From Acanthosepion pharaonis (taxonomy: Eukaryota; Mollusca; Cephalopoda; Sepiida; Sepiidae), in contig CAHIKZ030004540.1 of NCBI GenBank assembly GCA_903632075.3, positions 474,501 through 538,500 of the forward strand: a stretch of DNA of 64,000 nt, in the 5' to 3' direction. How positions within the stretch are numbered: position 1 is the stretch's first letter; each line of letters starts with the position of its first letter. The translations under genes were made by a program, and so were the position numbers. Shown here one piece after another: positions 56,637 to 64,000 of this stretch. The notes beneath the pieces were generated by a model. That model made no database searches. It was not told the DNA's origin and worked only from the letters and a program-made list of their open reading frames with translations.

Positions 56637-57186
56637 CACATTTATAAATGTACCATTCATCCGTGCATGGAATATTCCTGCCATATTTGGTCTGGTGCTC
56701 CTACCATATATCTCAAGAAATTGATAAAATTCAAAGAAGGGTCTGTAATGTGACTGATCCAGACCTGCCATCTCAACTTCAGTCACTTTCTCACTGAGGT
56801 AACGTTGCTTCCCTCGTCTTTCCTACTAATATTTTCATGGTAATTATTCTGATAAGTTTTCCTCCTTGGTGCCTTGACAGCATGAATTTAAGCATGCTAC
56901 TAGATTGGCAATTAGGTCTCACTATTGAACTAGCTAGATGCAATCATGTTCTATTCTAATAGTTTCTTTTCTTGTATTTCACATCTGTGGAATCCCCTTC
57001 TGATTTCTTGTTTCCCTGCCACCTACAATCTTCAAAGATTTAAATGCAATGTCAATCGCTATCTTCTGTCTTCCTGAAATCCGTTCTTTTATTGTCCTTT
57101 CTCCTCACTTCTCATTCTGTTTCACCCCAGTAACCCTTTGCATCCTTATGGCATTATCGCCTTGCTTGGCGGTGAAATGATTAACA
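56637..57186 (+). pseudogene. Right arm and remainder of a LINE 3' tail
   Basis: 56637-56947 is the inverted-repeat arm. It continues as an ordinary plus-strand LINE tail, with TTCTATTCTAATAGTTTCTT, CTTCAAAGATTTAAATGCAA and the terminal TTGCTTGGCGGTGAAATGAT at about 57161, matching 45035-45345 and 42925-43316. Confidence 0.85.
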
Positions 57187-57218
57187 AAAGAATAAAGATA
57201 AAATGCATAGTCTTATAT

Positions 57219-57597
57219 CAGTGATTCTCAACCTATTTTGCCCCATGCACCCTTTTCACCATAAATCAAGATGTCATCCCCCTCCTTTTTCCAAGATTGT
57301 CTGGCTCAAAAGGTGCATTCCAAATAATATACATATATTATTGAAAATCTTCATTCTTTTCCCTATTAGTATGTATACATTTATATGGATTATTTTTGTA
57401 GTGGCAAAAAACACGAGCTAACGGAAAGAAAATCCAGCCTGACCTGTCAGTTGTGCGGACTAATGCATATTGCGGGTCATGCTGCTTTTGGGGTATTCAA
57501 AAGTTAACATTTTGAGTCTGTCAATCTGTGTCCCCAATTCCACCCCCCACTGAAATTTTCCCCTAGGAGGGAATTCCCCACTGGTTGAGAATCCCTG
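57219..57597 (+). mobile_element. hAT MITE with perfect 8-bp target duplication
   Basis: 379 bp. The left end CAGTGATTCTCAACCTATTT and the reverse-complemented right end CAGGGATTCTCAACCAGTGG are hAT terminal repeats. TCTTATAT is repeated exactly at 57211-57218 and 57598-57605. It is the same family as 19226-19617. No transposase was seen. Confidence 0.92.
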
Positions 57598-57605
57598 TCT
57601 TATAT

Positions 57606-57855
57606 ATTAGATATAAGTAAATTCTATTCTTGGGAACCAACTATAATGACAAATGTATAACCCAAGCTACTAATCATACTAGGCAGTTAAGAATAAATTT
57701 AGAGTACACTAACATACCTTAGTTTTCACACAGCAGTGGCAGCGTATACAGTGGATGAAAGAATAAATTTCCTAACCCCACAAATGGAGGAATTGAATAT
57801 GCATTTATGTCACATAATGTTATAGGAGTTCAAACAAGGGAATAATGCTATGGAA
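57606..57855. other. Spacer, nothing recognised
   Basis: AT-rich, no gene. Confidence 0.3.
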
Positions 57856-57856
57856 A

Positions 57857-57935
57857 CATTTTTGTTTTTAATTGATTCACCCCAAGTAAGGTGATAATGC
57901 CACTAAGATACATGGAGCTACTGGGAGTGAGAGAG
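57857..57935 (-). pseudogene. LINE 3' tail fragment, minus strand
   Basis: TTGATTCACCCCAAGTAAGG and AATGCCACTAAGATACATGG match the conserved LINE 3' terminus. Confidence 0.7.
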
Positions 57936-57939
57936 AATA

Positions 57940-58198
57940 AAAAGATTTTAGAAGAAACTGGAAGCCCAATCCTAAAGAGGAAACAAAGGATAAACTTCTA
58001 CTCCTGTTCAAAAGACTGTGGAGGAGTGTGAACTGGGCATTAGATGAACTAATCTACACCAACTGAGAGAGAAAAAAAATTAGTAAATAAAATTTCACAG
58101 TTCAGATGGAGACCTTAGAAGTATAGAGTTGAAGTATAGTTTAGAAGGAACCAGAAACCTACAGTATCTGTCTATATTTTTGAGATGAGGTATTATGC
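57940..58198 (+). repeat. Repeat family R2, copy interrupted by the SINE
   Basis: GAAACAAAGGATAAACTTCT, AGGAGTGTGAACTGGGC and TTTCACAGTTCAGATGGAGA match family R2. The family resumes at 58542 after the TIR-flanked SINE. Confidence 0.8.
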
Positions 58199-58541
58199 AT
58201 ACTATTTACATTATTCGGACTATTGTCCTCATCTTTGTTGCCACATGGCACAGTGGATAAAGGCGTTAATTAGATCCAGTGACAGGACCCAAACAGTGTG
58301 AGTTCAATACTCGGTTAAGGCAGTGGAGAACTTGGAGAGGGGAATTAACAGGAGATAACTGATAACTGACATCCATTAAACATGGCATGTGGAACTAGAA
58401 CAATCTACCCCAGTGAGTGATATAAAGGGTTCAGTTCAACATTCCAACCACCTGAAGAAGGCTGGAGTGTACAATGGCTGAAACGTTGTAATAAATATGG
58501 CGACAAAGATGAGGACAATCGTCCAAATAATGTAAATAGTG
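58199..58541 (+). mobile_element. tRNA-type SINE enclosed by ~43-bp inverted terminal repeats
   Basis: TACTATTTACATTATTCGGA, CTATTGTCCTCATC and TTTGTTGCCA on the left are mirrored on the right by TGGCGACAAAGATGAGGACA and ATCGTCCAAATAATGTAAAT. Inside, TGGCACAGTGGATAAAGGCG (A box) and GAGTTCAATACTCGG (B box) form a tRNA-like head, and CCTGAAGAAGGCTGG...GGCTGAAAC lies near 58451-58484. It is inserted in family R2, with AACCAGAAACCT present on both sides. A relative lacking most of the left terminal repeat is at 62045-62385. Confidence 0.8.
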
Positions 58542-58690
58542 AACCAGAAACCTAATCCTAAAACAAGGGATAAACCTCTACTCCTGTTCAAAAAACTAGG
58601 GAGGAATGTCAACTGGGCGATAGGCAAACTTATCTACTACCATTGAGGAGAAAAAAATAAATAATTAGTAAATAAAATTTCAGTGTTCAG
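58542..58690 (+). repeat. Repeat family R2, continuation
   Basis: AACCAGAAACCTAATCCTAA, GGATAAACCTCTACTCCTGT and GATAGGCAAACTTATC match family R2. Confidence 0.8.
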
Positions 58691-59034
58691 ATGGAGATGT
58701 TAGTAGAAAAATATGTTGTGTTTATGGTTAATTGTCTGGTAAATATGAAATTGGTTTGAGATTTGTTCTGGACATTGTTTAAAATTTAACTGAGGCTGGA
58801 ACATTCATTGGACTTTGATGATGATGTTCTGAAATCATGAGAGGAAAGCAGTCCATGGCAAAGTACTTGAGAATTAGTAAAGACGTTAAGCAAATCACAA
58901 TGTATGATATTCTAACTCTTAAAAAAAATAGGGGGTTTCAGCAAGATGGGTGTTTCAGTTCCATATACACTTAGTGAAAATAAAAAATAAGTGCATTGTT
59001 GATAAACAGAAATTATTTATGACTTAACCTAATA
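58691..59034. other. Spacer, nothing recognised
   Basis: AT-rich, no gene. Confidence 0.3.
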
Positions 59035-59720
59035 GCAATTTCTAACAGTAACTAACACAACATTAGTAGCATTATGTGAAGGTACAAATATCCAAGACTT
59101 GGTTGAACATGTTAATAAATTTAATTGTATTTACCAAAATAAAGCAGTTTGATATAACAATTTTTAATGGTAGCTAAAATGTAAATGCTATTAGGTAGGG
59201 GTTTCAATATTTTTTTATGGCATTGGTGTTTCAGTAGGACCCCCACCCACAATATGTGGTATTGTAGTGTATATTGAATGAATGAATAGGTCACAAATCA
59301 GATTAGCTAGGTCTAGAATAGTCAGTGATTACCAACCTCGTTTCACTTCTCCTTTTGGCTTTGTGCCACAACTGTATTTTTATACAATAAATATACAATT
59401 TAATTGTATTTAGCAAAATAAAGCATTGTCTGATATAACAATTTCTAATATTAACTGTAACAAAATAGATTGCTTTAGGTAAGGATTCAAACATCGGTAG
59501 CATTGAATATCAGCAACTGACTTAATTGTATTTATCAAAATAAAGCAAATTCATATAACAATTTCTAATAGTAGCTAAAATGTAGATGCTATTAGGTAGA
59601 GGGTTTAAATATCCATAACAGCATTGAACATGTTATACTTAATTTTATTTATAAAAATAATACCTAAATAATTGATTATAACAATTTCTAATGGTAATTC
59701 TGAAATAAATGGTTTATATT
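59035..59720. repeat. Degenerate tandem repeat, 4 units, with interruption
   Basis: TTTAATTGTATTTACCAAAA, TAAAGCA...TGATATAACAATTT and GCTAAAATGTAAATGCTATT recur at about 59118, 59400, 59525 and 59640. 59210-59390 is an unrelated interruption. Confidence 0.7.
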
Positions 59721-60814
59721 AGAGTTCAACTCGATACTCGGAGCTGTGAATATGTTAATGAGATCAGTAACAAGATTTGTTGTAAACACAATTTACTACT
59801 TTAATGATAAAACTTTATTTCACAATGTATTTTGTTAATTAAAAACTCATAAATACAAAACTGATAGATGAGTGTGCATCAGTAAGCTTGCAGTATGATA
59901 TGGAGTTAGCTGAATTTGGATCTAAAATTATCACTGTATAATAAAAGCTGAGTGTGTTGCCATGTTCCTTACCAGATAGAAACTGGTTGTTTGTCTTCTT
60001 TTTTATATGAGAGTTCACATTGCTGATGAACTGGAAGTTATCCGGGATTGGACTATAAATTGCCTTGGGGAGTCGCAGTGTCTGGTGGGGAAGATAGAAA
60101 GAAATGGTAGCTAATGGAAAGTACACAAGTTGCTACCCGATCAGTATCAGCTGGATCACTGTGGAAAGAGGGTATGATGTCAAAAGACCTGAAATGCTCA
60201 ATGAACCTCAGCTAGAAACATCACTGATGATGTGTACCAAAGCAACCAATAGATGTAGTTAATGGTAATGGCGAAATTAGCCATTGCCTTATAAAAGAAA
60301 AATTTGACATGCATAAACCAAGAAACCAGTATTTCTTTCAGGTGAAACTTATGAAATCTTTGTCTTAAAACAATTTTTCAGGAAAATAGGTTTCTCAAGT
60401 TTAGTAGTTGTTATCACTCTTTCCAGTATTGATGGGGGTTTCCTTCCTAACCTTTGGTTTGAAGTTGTGTGGAATGTTAATATCTTGATTACATCAATTT
60501 CTCTTCGATTTACATGTGCTATCCATTTTAATTGTTGCTACTGTTGGTAGTCCTCAATTGATGTGGTTTCTGTTATTTGGTAGTTCTTTGTGATTCTGTA
60601 GCACCAGTCAACAATGTTCAAAAAATGATCTTTGCCAAGACCCTCAGAAGAAGTGTACAGTGCACGGAGAAATTGTTAAAACGTAAATAGTTGTTGTATA
60701 AAAGAAACACTTTATTTTTCTATCATGAGGCTGTAAAGAATTTATTGATTTACCCACATAATTGTTTAATAAGCTCCATTCTTTCAAGTTCATCTTGTAA
60801 ACGTAAGCACTTTC
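59721..60814. other. Spacer, nothing recognised
   Basis: AT-rich, with GC-richer patches at 60040-60170. Several short ORFs occur on the minus strand but none has a recognisable motif. Confidence 0.35.
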
Positions 60815-61145
60815 ATATTTGTTTAGCAGCATATCAACTCCTTATGGGTCATTTAATGCTGAAATTTAATTTTCTTTGGAGTATTAGTAATTTCTTTTGC
60901 ATTGCTGGTGAATTTTTTCAAAAATGAACTGCTGCTATTTTTCTTTTTTTTTTTTTAAACAATGAAAATGTCTTACTAGTATTTTTACTACAAAAATGTT
61001 TATACTTTAAAAGTGTTTTGACACCAGTTTGGGGGTCAACTATTTACCCATACCTAAAACCCTGACAGGTGCTACCACCTCAGGTCATGGTGAACCTTGG
61101 AAGTGGTTCCATGCTCTTTAAAACCTGTCAATCAAAGGCCTTGGT
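60815..61145 (+). repeat. Interspersed repeat family R1, copy 3
   Basis: GCATATCAACTCCTTATGGG, CATTTAATGCTG, GGGGGTCAACTATTTACCCA, AGGTGCTACCACC and GGTTCCATGCTCTTTAAAAC occur in the same order as the other copies. Confidence 0.85.
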
Positions 61146-62044
61146 ACTGGATGTAGTTCATCCTACCTAATCTTTCATATGAATTAGCAACTGTAAGTAA
61201 AACTCAAGTCACAACTACTCTTTATAACATTTTAATGCAAGTTTTCTTTTGCTCGATTTAAACAAAGGTGATTATTTTTAAATCCACATAGCAACAATGA
61301 GAAAAAAAAAAGTTTTTTTCAAATATATAGCAAACAAGAATGTTCTTTTATTTTCACTTGCAAAAATATGAAGTCAATAAAGAAATTTGTTATTCCCAAA
61401 ATCTTGAGATTTCTTCAAGAATTCAGCATTTAACAAAGTTAAATCAAAGTCAATATTTATATCGATAAATAAGAATTCAATGTTTTGAGTTTAGGTGTTC
61501 ATGTTTGTATACTTTTTGGTTAGTCATTGGCTATAAGTCATTTTTTGTTTTCTCTTTTATACTTAGTATTTTGTATTTCATTCTGTCAACTTCTGTTCTC
61601 TTGACTTAACCTTTAACATTCTTCATTTGGTTGTTTTCGAGTTTAGCTTGGTTCAGTAAATGACACTTGTCATTTATATTATGCTGTTCTTTTCAACACT
61701 CTTGCTGTCGGGGTAACGTTTGTCCCTGTGTAGGTCTATATATTGTTTAATTATGCGTTAGCCATTTTCCTTGGTCAACTGCAGGAATTTGGCCTTTCCC
61801 AAGGTCCATCAGATGTGGGAATTAATTGGATAGGCCTAACATTGCCAGAAGGTTAGAATTTAAAGTTATTTTTCATCTAGACGTCTTTGCTTTCCACCCT
61901 CATATTTTACTCAATGCTAGCAGAATGGGTCAGGGGAGAAAAGATGGATTCATGCCTTACAAAAGGCATTTTCACTTTGTACTAATATGTAAATTAAACA
62001 TAACAGACTTAACCATCTGTCTATATTACTGACACAAGATATTT
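61146..62044. other. Spacer, nothing recognised
   Basis: AT-rich. 61700-61880 is of more balanced composition but has no recognisable motif. Confidence 0.35.
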
Positions 62045-62385
62045 ACACTATTTACATGGACACATGGCCTAGTGGATAAAAGCATTGATTGAAGTAATCA
62101 GAAAATGACTTGTGAAAATGAGTTGTGAGTTCAATACCTGACCACAGCATAAGTGAACAAAAAACTTGAAAAGGAAATTAACTGAAAACTGAAATATCCA
62201 AAAAAAAAAAAAAAAAAAAAGAAAATGGCTCATGGAATTATAACAATCTACCCCTATGGACTAAATAAAGGGTTCAGTTTGAAATTCCAACGTATATCAC
62301 CTGAAGAAGGTTGGCATGTACAATGGCTGAAACATCATGAATATGACAATAATGATGAAGGCAACAGTCTGAACAGTGTAAACAG
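62045..62385 (+). mobile_element. tRNA-type SINE, copy 2
   Basis: TGGCCTAGTGGATAAAAGCA (A box), GTGAGTTCAATACCTGACC (B box), an internal A-run at 62200-62220, then ACCTGAAGAAGGTTGGCATG and GGCTGAAACATCATGA, as in 58199-58541. Most of the left terminal repeat is missing. Confidence 0.75.
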
Positions 62386-62446
62386 ATTTACCCAGAATTC
62401 AAACTTGTCTTGCCAATTTAATTTTTCATGTCAATCAGTTATGCCA

Positions 62447-62469
62447 TATATATATATATATATATATAT
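62447..62469. repeat. (TA)n microsatellite
   Basis: Short TA run. Confidence 0.9.
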
Positions 62470-62599
62470 GAAATAGTAAAAAAAAAGGAAGAACAATAAG
62501 ATATGTAATCCAGTGTTCTTATTGATATTTTTACATAACAGTGCTCAATGTAAATTTATAGAGCATAAATGATGAAACCATATTTTTAAATCAGTTAAT

Positions 62600-62639
<40 letters not shown>

Positions 62640-63540
62640 TTGTGGCCCAAATGATGAGGATTGTTTTCCTAAAGAACTGGGTGAGCATAAGATAATTTTT
62701 TTTTTTTTTTATTTTAAAGTTAGGTCTGCTCAGGTCCAGACTCAGTCTCAACATTCCTTCCAGGATTCAGCAGCAAAGTGGGATATAATAGTTTGATCAC
62801 TTGAAGCATGAAAATTGCCAATCAACATGCAGCATCAACAGATCTCCCACCCAATCACCTGTTTTTTCCAAAACTGAGTTTCAGCAAAAGAACAGCAAGT
62901 TTTCACACATTTCAATAGTTAATTTCTAGTTGAACTGTGTCAAAGGGTCGCACGATACCCTTTTAAATGTCAAACTCTCCCAAATTCTTAGACCCCATGC
63001 AGCTTGCTGTGAGACAGTTATTCATGTAAAGAGAGACAGAGAGAAACACACACAGGGCACATTTATTGAAACAGGGTCAAAGCAATAAAGATGAAGATAG
63101 TAACTGGAATAATTCAATTCATTTTTAGAATTTCACACAAAGTATTAGCTACTCAAAGTTGATATAGAGATATAAATTAGGAAAAGTTTTATTTCCAAAG
63201 TATTCATTATGAATTAATGTTTATTATATAATATTGGAGAAAACAGGAAACCACTCCACTATCTTTCCTAAGAATACATTGTAATTCTCTGATAATAAAA
63301 GAGGAATGTGGAGAGCCGTGATCACGTCGGTACATGCTGTCATTATCTTGAAAGTGATAAGTTTAAACCACACTTTCATGAACAAAAAACATTTTTGAAA
63401 AAAAATGTCATTGTGTGCCTGCAACTTTTTTTTATGAAAGAATTAAATCAAAATATAAGAATAAATAAGAAGGGGAAAAAAAAAAAGGTTATTTACCTTA
63501 AAAAAAAAAAAAAAAAAATAAAGCATAAAAATTTTACGAA
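62470..63540. other. Spacer with (TA)n at 62606-62632
   Basis: GTGCTCAATG and AGAGCATAAATGATG (62543-62572) recall the hairpin-family flanks. The remainder shows no gene, and A-rich simple sequence lies at 63470-63520. Confidence 0.35.
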
Positions 63541-63600
63541 ATCAACGGGCCGATTCGCTATTTTTATTGCGCACTTGCGCGTTATTAATCGTTAAACAAA
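63541..63600. promoter_or_regulatory. CpG-rich patch with NRF1-like palindrome (candidate)
   Basis: GGGCCGATTCGC and TTGCGCACTTGCGCG stand out in strongly AT-rich DNA. TGCGCA..TGCGC resembles the NRF1 site (YGCGCAYGCGCR) with altered spacing. It may be the edge of a promoter or a transposon relic. Confidence 0.2.
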
Positions 63601-64000
63601 AAAAATATTAGATACCTTAACCTCCTTATTTGTAAATTTTTCTTTATTAATTCACTTTTAGCTTTCCGATTCATAACAAATTTCATAAAAACAAGTGAAA
63701 AGTCTCAAAAAAAAAAAAATAAATAAATAAAATAAATAAAAAAAAAAAGAAAAAAAAAAAAGGCAGACAGGCTCGATGACCGACTTGTTCTTCTCGCCAG
63801 CATTTTTTATCTAGTAAATTAAATATTTTAAAGGTTAAAAAGTAAAATACTTTCTGGAACACAATGAAACCTAAAAATGTTTGTTGTTTTCTGACCGTAT
63901 TTTCCCCAAGAAACTTTTTTTAAAAACTTTTTTGTTATTTAACTCCAAAAAAGAAATAAAAAAATAAAAACTTTTAAAATGAGTTGAACCAGTAAAAAAA
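63601..64000. other. A-rich simple sequence, nothing recognised
   Basis: Runs of A and (AAAT)n at 63705-63760, then AT-rich DNA to the window end. No gene was seen. Confidence 0.4.

Noticed and set aside
60640..60700. Possible third copy of the CTGAAGA...GAAAC segment
   Set aside because: Only scattered similarity around GTGTACAGTGCACGG; too degenerate to call.
62225..62476. 83-codon plus-strand ORF
   Set aside because: It lies within a SINE and runs into a (TA)n tract.

Overview
This is repeat-dominated, AT-rich animal nuclear DNA. I see no bacterial or viral gene organisation, no convincing multi-exon host gene and no functional RNA gene. The mix of elements suggests a lophotrochozoan, most likely a cephalopod mollusc: long (TA)n runs, several LINE families, gypsy elements, hAT and mariner MITEs, and tRNA-derived SINEs ending in (TA)n or A-rich tails. 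The taxonomic guess is inference from the style of the repeats, not from a marker gene.

Layout. 1-14286 is one satellite array with a 110-bp unit, about 130 copies, each normally carrying an EcoRI site. It is ragged on the left and homogeneous towards the right, with locally scrambled units. 14287-18160 is AT-rich DNA holding three small tandem repeats, a dispersed repeat and one short ORF (16803-17021) that begins like a secreted protein. 18165-31600 is a mosaic: LINE fragments, a hAT MITE, a 125-bp tandem repeat, a tRNA-Leu-like copy, inverted-repeat elements, a mariner MITE with nearly perfect ends, a tandem array carrying U2-snRNA-like segments, a longer hAT element with 8-bp target duplication, and a mariner-like element filled with an AT-rich tandem repeat. 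31780-33110 is a (TA)n/(GA)n microsatellite cluster between two hairpin-type repeats.

33114-36564 is a nearly full-length but broken non-LTR retrotransposon of the R2/NeSL type: N-terminal zinc finger, reverse transcriptase, and C-terminal CCHC plus restriction-like endonuclease. 37087-42260 is a complete gypsy-type LTR element with two LTRs and a 4-bp target duplication but wrecked reading frames. 45955-50395 (minus strand) is a second gypsy element with one LTR and recognisable zinc knuckle, protease, RT, RNase H and integrase remnants; its integrase is interrupted by a 225-bp LTR-like insertion. 55110-56065 (minus) is a third gypsy pol fragment. Many 3' ends of one LINE family are scattered in both orientations, and one has formed a 311-bp, nearly identical inverted repeat at 56091-56947.

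The most interesting material is RNA-derived or foldback DNA: U2 snRNA-like pieces in tandem, a 5S-rRNA-like copy, three perfect or near-perfect hairpins within 1.5 kb (51749-53110), and a family of these hairpins whose centre carries a CTGATGA...GAAAC core reminiscent of hammerhead ribozymes. None of the genes cooperate in a pathway; each block is an independent element, often nested in another. Much of the variation in the satellite and the retroelement frames is small indels, so long-read consensus error must be kept in mind.
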